DNA of 50,185 nt from Chloroflexota bacterium (lineage in GTDB: Bacteria > Chloroflexota > UBA6077 > FW602-bin22 > CADDYW01). Positions 34,626 through 43,071 of this stretch are shown here, in pieces (positions within the stretch are counted from its first letter, which is position 1; the number at the start of each line of letters is the position of its first letter). Made by a program: the position numbers and the translations under genes. The notes beneath the pieces were generated by a model, which was given only the letters and a program-made list of their open reading frames with translations, was not told the origin of the DNA and ran no database searches. The stretch covers positions 1-50,185 of the forward strand of contig JADGGD010000007.1 of assembly GCA_019690095.1 (NCBI GenBank). The letters run 5' to 3'.

Positions 34626-34717
34626 AGCATCCTCCCTGGCATCCGTGCGGTCGGTCTGCCAGCGCGGGCGGAGAGGCGCCCGCTGCTGGGGCGATGACCT
34701 GCCGACGCCCTGGTGCT

Positions 34718-35179
34718 TCAGCCGCCGGGGAGAAGCTCGATGATTGTACCGAGCCTCGCTACCCCATCGAGATAGAGATAGCGCCCGTTCGGCCGCCAGT
34801 CCCCGCGCTGGACGAGGGAGAGTCCGTGTGCCTCGAGGGACGGCAGTTTCTCCATCATCGCCTCCACGCTCGGGAGCCGGAAGGCGAGGTGGTGCAGGCT
34901 ATCGCCGTGGCGCTCGAGCTGATCCTGCCAGGTGCTGGGCTCGCCCACCGGCTCGATCAGCTCGATATCGACGTTCTCCAGGTGGAAGAAGGCGAGCTTG
35001 GCCCGCGCAGGTGTCGGGCGCCCGCCGTACTCGGCGTGGGTGATCTCCGGGGGATCGGTGATGCGGATCTCCGGCAGCGGGAGACCGAGCAGGTCCGCCC
35101 AGGCACGGGCCGCGCGCTCGATATCGCGCACGACGATGCCGACCTGGGCCAGGCGAATCGTTCCGAGATGCTCGCTCAT
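34718..35179 (-). CDS. VOC-family protein (methylmalonyl-CoA epimerase/glyoxalase-like)
   Basis: A 153-residue vicinal-oxygen-chelate protein with two beta-alpha-beta-beta-beta modules: RLAQVGIVVRDIERAARAWADLLGL at the start and DSLHHLAFRLPSVEAMMEKL in the middle. It is closest in feel to methylmalonyl-CoA epimerases. Metal ligands can be placed at the HH pair (HHLAF) and the final Glu (TIIELLPG), but the first ligand, normally His in DHIGIAV, is Gln here (QVGIVV). It may therefore bind metal differently or have another substrate. I start at MSEHLG because AAGGAGG lies about 10 bases upstream. It is convergent with the selenoprotein gene. Confidence 0.85.
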   Translation of the reverse strand: MSEHLGTIRLAQVGIVVRDIERAARAWADLLGLPLPEIRITDPPEITHAEYGGRPTPARAKLAFFHLENVDIELIEPVGEPSTWQDQLERHGDSLHHLAFRLPSVEAMMEKLPSLEAHGLSLVQRGDWRPNGRYLYLDGVARLGTIIELLPGG

Positions 35180-35338
35180 CGCGGGGCAGCCTCCTTGCAC
35201 GGTGCTCGCCGCCCGCCCGTGTGCCGCGGGGCTCGGCTCCCCGGCCCCGGGCGGTCGGCGGCGATGCCATCGTGGCCAGCCGGCACGGCCCCTGTCAAGA
35301 TGGCGCGGGCGAGCACAACCGGGCGCTGACCCTGCCTT

Positions 35339-35794
35339 CTACAGCCGACCGGTCGCCTCGGCGCCGGTTGTCTCGTCAATCACCCGATACGCCTCAGTGA
35401 TCCGGGCGACCTTCCCCAGCATGGCCGAGGCCGGGCAGTAGCGCGTTGCCGAGAGCTCGACCGCCCGCCGCACGGCCTCCGGGCTCACCGCGTGCCCGCG
35501 CACCACGTGCTCGACGGTGATCGCGGTGAAGACCCGGGGATGGGTCTCGGCGCGACTGCCCTGCAGACGCACCTCGTAGGCGGTGACCTCCTGGCGCATC
35601 TTGCGCAGGATGCTGATCACGTCCATACCGGTGCAGCCGCCCAGCGCAAGGAGCATCAGCTCGAGCGGGCGCGGCCCCCGATTCTGCCCCCCGACATCTT
35701 CTGCCGCATCCAGAACGAGCTGGTGACCGCTCCCCGCAGTCGCCTCGAAGGACATTCCCTCGATCAGCCGAACAGTGCCTTCAAGATCGTCCAT
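35339..35794 (-). CDS. OsmC/Ohr-family peroxiredoxin-like protein
   Basis: A 151-residue cytoplasmic thiol peroxidase family member that reduces organic hydroperoxides using two cysteines. Cys54 (LLALGGCTGMDVISILRKMRQ) is the peroxidatic residue and Cys120 (ATRYCPASAML) the resolving one, both in the usual settings. The sequence looks like the YhfA/OsmC branch rather than Ohr. The ATG has only a modest GGAG site. A 14-codon open frame with its own AAGGAG starts at 35808 and overlaps the gene start in another frame. Genes on either side are unrelated. Confidence 0.9.
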   Translation of the reverse strand: MDDLEGTVRLIEGMSFEATAGSGHQLVLDAAEDVGGQNRGPRPLELMLLALGGCTGMDVISILRKMRQEVTAYEVRLQGSRAETHPRVFTAITVEHVVRGHAVSPEAVRRAVELSATRYCPASAMLGKVARITEAYRVIDETTGAEATGRL

Positions 35795-36029
35795 GCTCTG
35801 CGCTCCATGTTCTCCTTGCCCTCCGTCTCCTGCCAGCGAGCCCCGGCCTCGCCCGGGCGTTCCCGGACGGACCGCCGGCCCGCGGCAGGGCGCACCGACG
35901 GCCAGCAGGGGCCAGTCTGACCGGCGCGGGAGCCTGGGCGCTGCATCTGGCGGGGCTGCGAACGATCAGGCAGGATGACGGGACTGCCAGCCCATGATAG
36001 CGCAGGGCCGGCCGCTGGCCTACTCCTGT

Positions 36030-36407
36030 CTACCAGCCGAGGAGGCGAGCCAGCTCGTCGGCCAGGCCGAGAGGATCGAACGGTTTGGCGATCAGGGCTG
36101 TGGCCCCGAGGCCGAGGAGGTTGCGCCGCTCGGCCGCCTGGACCTTGGCAGTGAGGAAGACGACTGGGATGTGGGCGGTCGTCGGGTCACCGCGGAGCGC
36201 CCGGAGGGTAGCCGGGCCGTCCAGATCGGGCATCATGACATCGAGGAGGATGGCGTCGGGGGCCTGCGTGCGCGCGGCGGCGATGCCGTCCCGTCCGCTC
36301 GCCGCGGTGATAACCTGCCAGCCGCGCACCAGCTCGAGGCTTGCCCGCGCGACCTCCCGGATGTCTTCCTCGTCATCAATAATCAAAACCCGGCGGTCCT
36401 CCACCAT
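36030..36407 (-). CDS. Single-domain response regulator
   Basis: A 125-residue stand-alone receiver: acidic pair Asp11-Asp12, phosphoacceptor Asp56 (DAILLDVMMPDLDG), Thr86 and Lys108 (ALIAKPFDP). No output domain. It follows the large hybrid kinase by 18 bases on the same strand and is presumably its phosphorelay partner. Confidence 0.93.
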   Translation of the reverse strand: MVEDRRVLIIDDEEDIREVARASLELVRGWQVITAASGRDGIAAARTQAPDAILLDVMMPDLDGPATLRALRGDPTTAHIPVVFLTAKVQAAERRNLLGLGATALIAKPFDPLGLADELARLLGW

Positions 36408-36425
36408 CCGTGCGCATCCTCCTGG

Positions 36426-39359
36426 TCAGGCCACGCCCACCGGGTCGGCCGATGGCGCGCGCCGGTTTGGAACGATCTGATCGAGAAGCCGGAGCACGTG
36501 ACGCTCGAACTGCTCCGGCGAGACGCGGCCCTTGGTCTGGAACTCGGTATAGCCCAGGCGCAGGTGCTCGCGTTCCGGCTCATCGACATCGCGGGCGGAG
36601 TACACTACGACTGGCACGTGCGCCAGCCGTCCGTCGCGGCGCAGGCTTTCCACGACTGCCGAGCCGTCGCCGTCCGGCAGGCCGAGGTCGAGCACAAGCA
36701 GGTCGGGCACGACCGCGTGGCTCAGCCGCACCGCCTCGGCGCCGGTCGCCGCGCGGAACACCGCCACGCCGTCCGCCTGGAAGGTCCTGATGATCAGCCG
36801 GGCCGTATCCTCATCATCCTCGACGACGAGGACCCGCGCCGCCCGGGGCGTTGTCGCGATGGCATTCTCGACCTCGTGGACGAGGTCGCGCTCCTCCAGC
36901 GGCTTGCTCACCCAGCCGGCCACGCCCAGCTCTCCAAAGGGAAGGGCGCGCCCGTCCATCCGGCTGAGGATCACCACCGGGATTTCCCGTGTCTCCGCCA
37001 GCTCTTTGAGGCGCTTCATCGTATCCCAGCCATTCGGGCTCGGCATGAGCAGATCGAGCAGGATGACGTCCGGGCGGTCCTGCCGAGCGCGCTCGATCGC
37101 TTCGGCCCCCGACGCGGCGGTGATGACGTGATACCCATGGCGGGCCAGCATCTCGCGAGTGACCTCGACCGCTATCGGATCGTCGTCACAGACGAGGACG
37201 CTTCGGGTCAGCGGGATGGGTGCCTCCTCTCCCGATCGGTTCTCGCCGGGCACGGCCTTCAGGGTAAAGAGAAACGTGCTCCCCTGGCCGGGCGTGCTCT
37301 CCGCCCAGATCCGCCCGCCGTGCTGCTGTATGATGCTCCGGCAGATCGCCAGCCCCAGGCCGGCGCCGCCCTTCTCCCGCGCATCGGAGGCGTCGACCTG
37401 CTGGAAGCGCTCGAAGATCACCTCCAGCTTCTCCGACGGGATGCCCCGCCCCTGATCGCGCACCCGGATCACCACTGTGCCGCCCTCACGCGCGGCGCTC
37501 AGCCAGACTGTACCGTTCTCGGGCGAGAACTTGATCGCGTTGCCCAGCAGGTTTGTGAGCACCTGAACGATCCGATCCGGATCGGCCTCGACCCACGCCT
37601 CCACCGGCGTGGTCAGGATCCGCACGCCGCTCCGCTCGGCGGAACCCTGGACGGCCTCGACCGCCTGTTGGAAGAGATCGGGGAGGCGGCAGGGCTGCTT
37701 CTGCATGACGACCTTGCCGGACTCGATCCGCTCGATATCGAGGATGTCATTGATCAGGCGGACCAGCCGATCGGTGTTCTTCACCGCGATCGCCAGCATC
37801 TGCTGGCCGCGCTCCGGGAGCGATCCGACCAGACCACTGGCGAGGAGGCCGAGGGCGCCGCGGATCGAGGTCAGGGGAGTCCGGAGTTCGTGGCTCACCA
37901 CGGAGATAAACTCATCCTTCATGCGCTCGATCGCCTTTGCCTCGGTCACATCGCGACCCACCGAGACCAGCCCGACCACCCGACCGTCCTCGCCGAGGAT
38001 CGGGGAGAGGGTGAACGCGGTATCGATGAGCCGTCCATCCTTGCGCCGGCAGCGCATCTCCATGCGCTGTACCTGCCCCTGCTCGACCACGCGGCGGAAC
38101 CGATCGGTCAGGAGCGGGTCTGATAGTACACGCGGATCGGCGGCAAGGAAATCTCCTGGCCGGCCGACCGCCTCGGCTGCGGTATAGCCGTACAGCCGTT
38201 CGGCGCCGGGGTTCCACTCTCGGATCGTCCCGTCGGCTGCCATGCCGATGATTGCGTCATCCGAGGCGTTGACGATCGCCGCGTAGCCGGCCAGCCGCTG
38301 ATTCGCCGCCGCCAGGCGCTCGGTCCGGTCGGCAAGGGCGGCGAGCATCGTCGCGAGGGATCTGCCGAGCGTGCTCACCTCATCCTCTCCCCGCACGACC
38401 GGGAGCTCCGCCTGACCGCCTGCGGCGATTGTCCGGGCGGCCTGCGCGATCGCTTCGAGGGGACCGACGACGTTCCGGGCGAGGCCAAGGGAGAGAAGGA
38501 GGCCGACGATCAGACCGATCGCCAGCGGGACAGCCGCGTGCCCGAGCACCTCCAGCGCGAGCGAGTCGAGGAAGAACTCCGGCACCAGGGTGCCGATGTA
38601 ACCGACCGGGGTGCCGGTCGCATCCACCAGCACGCTGGTGCTCAGGCCGTAGGTCCGGCCGGCGAGCCGGATGAAGCCGGTGGTCGTATCGCCACTCGCC
38701 AGAACATGCTGGACAGTCGCCGGATCGAGGCTTCCCCCCTCGACCCTCCCGTCAAGCCGGACCAGAATCGCCGGGGTGCCGGTCGCCATTCCCAGCGCCT
38801 CGAGGAATGCCTGGTCGAGCGGGCGGCAGGCCACTGCCCCGGCGATGAGGCGCACGCCATCCTCGATGGGGGCATACGCGCACACTGCCAGGCGGCCGTC
38901 CGGTAGATGCTGGGTGGCGGTGCCGCTCTCGCCATTCAGTGCCTGCTGGATCGGCCCGTCCAGCCAGGCGGGCGGCGCATGCCCGGGCGCGATCTCCGGC
39001 CCCTGTCCGGCCAGCAGACGCCCCTCCTGGCTTGCAACGGCAACGGCGGCCGAGCCGAAGTCGGCCGCCGCCCGGCCCATCGTGCCATCCAGCGTGGCCC
39101 GGTCTCCCGTCTTGACGGCAGTGATGAGCCGGGGATCGCCGGTCAGCTCACGCAGGGCGTCTCGCAGGAGCTCGCTCCGGGCGGTGAGCATCCGGGCGGT
39201 AAAGCGGCCCCGGACTGCGATGTCCTCGCGCACGCCCTCGGTAGAGGCGGCCAGGGCAAAGTGGATCTCGAGCGCGGTCAGGACGGCAACGGGAAGGAAG
39301 ATCGCCAGAGCGATGGCCAGAAAGAGCTTGGCGCGTACGGAAAGGCGTCGGGCGATCAC
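36426..39359 (-). CDS. Hybrid histidine kinase with sensor, HAMP, PAS and two receivers
   Basis: A 977-residue membrane sensor kinase. Membrane segment 1 (about 11-31) and segment 2 (about 272-293) bracket an extracellular Cache-like sensor domain. Then come HAMP (about 294-347), PAS (about 355-472), HisKA with His490 (VVSHELRTPLTSIRG), the ATPase domain with Asn607, DQGRGIP and GGAGLGLA, and two receiver domains in a row with phosphoacceptors Asp769 (VILLDLLMP) and Asp891 (LLVLDLGLPDGDG). Their conserved lysines are Lys819 and Lys943. A separate receiver is encoded immediately downstream. No Hpt domain or DNA-binding output is nearby, so the relay must end elsewhere. The signal is unknown. 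Confidence 0.93.
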   Translation of the reverse strand: MIARRLSVRAKLFLAIALAIFLPVAVLTALEIHFALAASTEGVREDIAVRGRFTARMLTARSELLRDALRELTGDPRLITAVKTGDRATLDGTMGRAAADFGSAAVAVASQEGRLLAGQGPEIAPGHAPPAWLDGPIQQALNGESGTATQHLPDGRLAVCAYAPIEDGVRLIAGAVACRPLDQAFLEALGMATGTPAILVRLDGRVEGGSLDPATVQHVLASGDTTTGFIRLAGRTYGLSTSVLVDATGTPVGYIGTLVPEFFLDSLALEVLGHAAVPLAIGLIVGLLLSLGLARNVVGPLEAIAQAARTIAAGGQAELPVVRGEDEVSTLGRSLATMLAALADRTERLAAANQRLAGYAAIVNASDDAIIGMAADGTIREWNPGAERLYGYTAAEAVGRPGDFLAADPRVLSDPLLTDRFRRVVEQGQVQRMEMRCRRKDGRLIDTAFTLSPILGEDGRVVGLVSVGRDVTEAKAIERMKDEFISVVSHELRTPLTSIRGALGLLASGLVGSLPERGQQMLAIAVKNTDRLVRLINDILDIERIESGKVVMQKQPCRLPDLFQQAVEAVQGSAERSGVRILTTPVEAWVEADPDRIVQVLTNLLGNAIKFSPENGTVWLSAAREGGTVVIRVRDQGRGIPSEKLEVIFERFQQVDASDAREKGGAGLGLAICRSIIQQHGGRIWAESTPGQGSTFLFTLKAVPGENRSGEEAPIPLTRSVLVCDDDPIAVEVTREMLARHGYHVITAASGAEAIERARQDRPDVILLDLLMPSPNGWDTMKRLKELAETREIPVVILSRMDGRALPFGELGVAGWVSKPLEERDLVHEVENAIATTPRAARVLVVEDDEDTARLIIRTFQADGVAVFRAATGAEAVRLSHAVVPDLLVLDLGLPDGDGSAVVESLRRDGRLAHVPVVVYSARDVDEPEREHLRLGYTEFQTKGRVSPEQFERHVLRLLDQIVPNRRAPSADPVGVA

Positions 39360-39558
39360 CGTAATTCTGCCCCCAGGTTCGGCCCCAGCCGCGCCGCTGG
39401 AAGCACTGTGATGTCAGCAGAACGATACCACGGCCCATCGCGGCGGGCGGTAGCCTGTTCCTCCTAGCGCGGGGCCCCCTTTTCCTCCCAGGCCCGACCG
39501 ACCGCCGGGCGGGATCTGCGCGGGACGGCTGAGTGGGCATGGCGGCGCGGACCGGCGG

Positions 39559-39564
39559 TATACT
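39559..39564 (+). promoter_or_regulatory. -10 element of the FAD oxidase gene
   Basis: TATACT, 61 bases upstream of the GTG chosen as start. Because it lies downstream of an in-frame ATG at 39533, it supports the shorter protein. The rest of 39360-39625 shows no gene. Confidence 0.45.
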
Positions 39565-39625
39565 CAGGGAGAAAGACCACGGGCGCTGGCGGAGGCCAGC
39601 GCCTGCCCAAGGAGCACTGCCTGCC

Positions 39626-41032
39626 GTGCAATCTGTCCCCGTTACGTCTGCGGCCCGGGCCCTTGCCGAGGAACTGCGCCGCATCGTCGGGCCGGACCGC
39701 GTTCTGACTGCGCCAGAGGAGATGCACGCGCGCTACCGCCGGCTCGCCTGGATTCCTGCGACGCCGCGTGTGCCCGAGCCCCTGCCGCTCGGGCCACCGG
39801 CCGCGGTGGTCCGTCCCCGCGCGGCCGGGGAGGTGGCTGAGATCCTGCGCCAGGCCTCGCGCGCGCGCGTGGTCGTCGTGCCGTACGGCGGCGGCACCGG
39901 CGTGATGGGCGGGGCGATTCCGACCGAGGGCTGCCTGCTCCTGGATCTCGGCGGTCTGGACCGCATTCGGGAGCTCCGGCGCGAGGATCTGCTCGCCCAT
40001 GTCGAGGCGGGCGTGATCCTCGAGACGCTCGCGCGCGAGGCCGAGGCACACGGTCTGCTCTTCGCCCATGACCCCTGGAGCCGCCCGATCGCCACGGTGG
40101 GCGGAGCGATCAGCACGAACGGCGTGGGCTACCTCGCGGCGGGGTACGGTGCGATGGGTGATCAGATCCGCGGGCTGGAGATCGCCCTCGCGACCGGTGA
40201 GGTCATCACCTGGAACGGCGCGGTGAAGGGACCGGGGCCGGATCTCTGGCGGCTGTTCGTCGGCGCCGAGGGCACCCTTGGTGTCGTGACGGCCGCGAGC
40301 CTCCAGCTTCATCCTCTGCCGCAAGCGCGCTTGCTGGCCGCCTTCCGCTTTCCCCGCTTCGTCGACGGCTTCCGGGCCGTCTCTGACCTGCGCGTGCAGG
40401 GCATACGGCCGGTCATGGTGGACCTTGAGGAGACCGGCGGGCCGCCGCTGGACGCGCCGACCGACCTCTATCTGGCCTTCGACGGCCCGCCAGCGATCGC
40501 GCGGGCCTTGCTCCGCCAGGCCGTGGCGATCTGCCGCGCCCGGAACGGGACCAGCCGGGGCGCCCGGGCGGCCCGACACTTCTGGGACCACCGGCACGAC
40601 AGCGCCTACTGGTTCCTCCGGCGCATCGCCACCGGCAGCCGGCGTGATACATCCCCCGCGCTGTATGCGAACGTTGCCGTGCCGGCCAGTCGGGTGATCG
40701 AGTACTGTACCGAGGTTGTCCGGACCGCCGAGCGGTTTGGCCTGGAAGCCCACTCGTTCGGCCTCTGGGCACGGCCGGAGCTGGTCTCGTTCACCCTTGA
40801 GGCACCGAGCGTCGCGGCGGGCCGCGGGCGTCTCGACGAGGCCTCCGACACCGTGCTGGGGCTGGCGCGCGATCTCGGCGGATCGATCGAGTACTGCCAC
40901 GGCGTCGGCCTGCGCCTGGCCCACCTCCTCCAGGCCGAGCCCGGGGGAACCCAGGCACTCCTGGCGCGCATCAAGCACACCCTGGATCCCTCAGCGATCC
41001 TCAACCCGGGTAAGCTCGGGCTGACCGGCTAG
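39626..41032 (+). CDS. FAD-linked 2-hydroxyacid oxidase/dehydrogenase (GlcD type)
   Basis: A 468-residue flavoprotein of the vanillyl-alcohol-oxidase fold, probably oxidising glycolate, D-lactate or another 2-hydroxy acid. The FAD-binding half has VPYGGGTGVMGGAIP, DLGGLDRI, ATVGGAISTNGVGYLAAGYGAMGDQI and WRLFVGAEGTLGVVTAASLQLHP. The C-terminus ends with LDPSAILNPGKLGL, typical of the family. I choose the GTG at 39626, 11 bases after AAGGAG. No iron-sulfur partner (GlcF) is adjacent. It is convergent with clpP. Confidence 0.9.
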   Translation: MQSVPVTSAARALAEELRRIVGPDRVLTAPEEMHARYRRLAWIPATPRVPEPLPLGPPAAVVRPRAAGEVAEILRQASRARVVVVPYGGGTGVMGGAIPTEGCLLLDLGGLDRIRELRREDLLAHVEAGVILETLAREAEAHGLLFAHDPWSRPIATVGGAISTNGVGYLAAGYGAMGDQIRGLEIALATGEVITWNGAVKGPGPDLWRLFVGAEGTLGVVTAASLQLHPLPQARLLAAFRFPRFVDGFRAVSDLRVQGIRPVMVDLEETGGPPLDAPTDLYLAFDGPPAIARALLRQAVAICRARNGTSRGARAARHFWDHRHDSAYWFLRRIATGSRRDTSPALYANVAVPASRVIEYCTEVVRTAERFGLEAHSFGLWARPELVSFTLEAPSVAAGRGRLDEASDTVLGLARDLGGSIEYCHGVGLRLAHLLQAEPGGTQALLARIKHTLDPSAILNPGKLGLTG

Positions 41033-41087
41033 GGCCGCCGCGCAGCCCGGGTGGGCGCGCGGTTCCGTGGCGGCCTGCCGACCGACC

Positions 41088-41101
41088 GCCCCGATCGGGG
41101 C
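41088..41101. repeat. Perfect 14-bp palindrome
   Basis: GCCCCGATCGGGGC, 4 bases before the large terminator hairpin between the convergent oxidase and clpP genes. It could form part of the same termination region. Confidence 0.5.
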
Positions 41102-41105
41102 AGCA

Positions 41106-41136
41106 TCCCTGGCCCGGGGCTCCCCCGGGCCAGGGA
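41106..41136. terminator. Perfect 14-bp-stem hairpin between convergent genes
   Basis: The arms 41106-41119 and 41123-41136 are exact reverse complements (TCCCTGGCCCGGGG on the left) with the 3-base loop CTC. It lies 74 bases after the oxidase stop and 21 bases from the clpP stop. Without a U-tract on either side, it is probably a bidirectional terminator or a 3'-end stabiliser for both messages. Confidence 0.65.
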
Positions 41137-41156
41137 CAGCAAGCGGCAGTGGGGAT

Positions 41157-41774
41157 TCAGGACGCGCCGCGCACTGCCCCACTGCCGACGGCCATCACCT
41201 CGTCCACAATGCCGTAGGCCGCCGCTTGCTCGGCATCCATGAAGAAATCGCGATCGGTATCCCGGACGATCCGCTCCATCGGCTGGCCGGTGTGCTGGAC
41301 AAGGATCTCATTCAGGCGGTCGCGCAGGCGCAGGACCTCGCGGGCCTGGATCTCCACGTCGGCGGCCTGCCCCTGCATCCCGCGCGGGGCAAGCGGCTGG
41401 TGCAGGTGAATCGTCGCGTGCGGGAGGGCGTAGCGCTTGCCCTTGCTCCCTGCGGCCAGCAGGACCGTCCCGAAGCTTGCCGCCAGCCCCACGCAGATCG
41501 TGGAGACCGGCGCGCGCAGGAGCTGCATGGTGTCATAGATAGCCAGACCGGCGTAGATCTCCCCGCCGGGCGAGTTGATGTACAGGTTGATATCCTTCTC
41601 CGGGTCCTCGCGGTCGAGGTAGAGCAGCTGGGCGACCACCAGGTTTGCCACGTGCTGGTCGATGGGCGTGCCCAGGAAGACAATGCGCTCGCGCAGGAGG
41701 AGCGAGTAGATGTCAAAGGCGCGCTCGGCGCGCCCGGTGGACTCGATAACCGTTGGAACAATCAGCTCGGACAC
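41157..41774 (-). CDS. clpP: ClpP-family serine protease
   Basis: A 205-residue cytoplasmic peptidase that forms a barrel and degrades proteins delivered by a Clp ATPase. The catalytic triad is Ser100 (GLAASFG), His125 (TIHLHQP) and Asp174 (RDTDRDFF). NLYINSPGG and IYDTMQ are as in ClpP. The nucleophile loop reads GLAASFG rather than the common GQAASMG, a variation found in second ClpP copies. I choose the GTG at 41774 with AGGAGG 5 bases upstream; the longer open frame is rejected because it crosses the -10 element. ClpX or ClpA is not adjacent. Confidence 0.93.
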   Translation of the reverse strand: MSELIVPTVIESTGRAERAFDIYSLLLRERIVFLGTPIDQHVANLVVAQLLYLDREDPEKDINLYINSPGGEIYAGLAIYDTMQLLRAPVSTICVGLAASFGTVLLAAGSKGKRYALPHATIHLHQPLAPRGMQGQAADVEIQAREVLRLRDRLNEILVQHTGQPMERIVRDTDRDFFMDAEQAAAYGIVDEVMAVGSGAVRGAS

Positions 41775-41795
41775 ATAGTCCTCCTCTCGGTATTC

Positions 41796-41801
41796 ATTAT
41801 A
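41796..41801 (-). promoter_or_regulatory. -10 element of clpP
   Basis: A consensus TATAAT on the minus strand, with a leader of roughly 15 bases before the GTG and AGGAGG inside it. Confidence 0.6.
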
Positions 41802-41833
41802 CGCCGATGCCGCCCGGGCGCCACCGTCCCTGC

Positions 41834-41839
41834 TATAAT
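41834..41839 (+). promoter_or_regulatory. Extended -10 promoter of the dehydrogenase gene
   Basis: TGCTATAAT has a TG one base before a consensus TATAAT. It is divergent from the clpP promoter, the two -10 boxes being 32 bases apart. The leader to the GTG at 41913 is about 67 bases. Confidence 0.6.
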
Positions 41840-41912
41840 CGGCTCCGCTGGCCCCGTTTGCACCTCCTCTGGGTACCGCCGGGGCGGCGCACGAGACCAT
41901 CGGGAGGACGCA

Positions 41913-42977
41913 GTGCCCCGCGAGCTGATCGCCATTGCCCCGCGCACCCCCGCGCTCCGCACGTACCAGGATGAGCCGCTCCGGCCGGGCGAGATTCGGG
42001 TGCGGACCGAGTTCGGTGCGCCAAAGCACGGGACTGAACTCCACCTGTACCGAGGCGACAGCCCGTTTGGCGATTCACACTACGACCCTGCGCTCCGCCT
42101 CTTCGTTCCCGGCCCGGCACCCTCTGCGGCCTTCCCCCGGCCGCTCGGCAACATGGCTGTCGGACGGGTGATCGAGGTCGGGCCGGGCGTCGAGGGCGTG
42201 GAGATCGGCGAGCGCGTGGCCGGCTATGGTCCGCTCCGGGAGACCCAGCGCTGGGTCTGGGGAGCACCCGGTGCCTACCCCGGCGTCCGGAAGATGCCGC
42301 CCGACATGAGCTGGAAAGCCGCGGTCTGCCTTGACCCGGCCACCGTCGCGCTCGGTGGTCTGCGGGACGGGCACGTGCGGATTGGTGACCGGGTTGCGGT
42401 CTTCGGCCTGGGGGCGATCGGCCTGATGGCGGTCCAGCTGGCCCGGCTGGCCGGGGCCGCCTTCATTGCGGCGATCGATCCCCTGGCCCGGCGGCGCGCC
42501 GTGGCGGCGGCGGCGCGCGGGGGGCTGGCCGCTGACATCGTCCTCGATCCGACCGAGGTTGACGTCGGGCTGGAGCTGCGGAAGGCCACAGGCGGGCTTG
42601 GCGTGGACGTTGCGCTCGAGACGAGCGGCAGTGCCCGTGCCCTCCAGCAGGCAATCCGCGCGGCGGCCTTCGGGGGAACGGTGGTAGTTACCGCCTGGTA
42701 CAGCGAGATCACCGGCGGCCTCGACCTGGGCCGCGAGGCCCATTTCAACCGGCCGACCCTGGTCTTCACCCGCGCCGAGAGCGAGCCCCACCGCGACCAC
42801 CCTCGCTGGGACAATCGGCGCCTGGCCGATGCCGCCTGGGAAATCCTGGCGGCCGGTCGACTCGACTGCGAGGACGTCGTTCAGCCGGTCGTACCGTTCG
42901 AGCAGTCGGTTGAGGCCTACCGGGAGATCGACGAGCACCCGGAGAAGTGCGTCAAGCTGGGGGTGCAGTTCATCTGA
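41913..42977 (+). CDS. Zinc-type alcohol/polyol dehydrogenase (MDR family)
   Basis: A 354-residue medium-chain dehydrogenase/reductase-like enzyme, cytoplasmic, NAD(P)-dependent. The N-terminal GroES-like part has [25 protein letters not shown]; the Rossmann fold starts at [20 protein letters not shown], followed by IDPLARRR; and [18 protein letters not shown] is typical. The usual catalytic zinc cysteine (GICGTD) is not obvious: KHGTELHL stands in its place, so zinc binding may be altered or absent. The GTG has GGGAGGA just upstream. The nucleoside hydrolase follows after 94 bases on the same strand. Confidence 0.87.
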   Translation: MPRELIAIAPRTPALRTYQDEPLRPGEIRVRTEFGAPKHGTELHLYRGDSPFGDSHYDPALRLFVPGPAPSAAFPRPLGNMAVGRVIEVGPGVEGVEIGERVAGYGPLRETQRWVWGAPGAYPGVRKMPPDMSWKAAVCLDPATVALGGLRDGHVRIGDRVAVFGLGAIGLMAVQLARLAGAAFIAAIDPLARRRAVAAAARGGLAADIVLDPTEVDVGLELRKATGGLGVDVALETSGSARALQQAIRAAAFGGTVVVTAWYSEITGGLDLGREAHFNRPTLVFTRAESEPHRDHPRWDNRRLADAAWEILAAGRLDCEDVVQPVVPFEQSVEAYREIDEHPEKCVKLGVQFI

Positions 42978-43071
42978 GAGCGGCGCCGCGGCGCCGCCGG
43001 GTTCTGGCTGTCCGCGTGCCTGGCGGTGGTGGGCGGGCAGGGAGAGTCCGTCGGCAAGAAGGAGACTGATC

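Noticed and set aside
35764-35808. 14-codon leader peptide overlapping the osmC start
   Set aside because: Its AAGGAG is only 3 bases from the ATG and the peptide has no regulatory features; chance is the simplest reading.
35994-38123. Very long open frame (709 codons) on the plus strand
   Set aside because: It is antisense to the receiver and hybrid kinase genes, which have full domain motifs; such shadows are common in GC-rich DNA.
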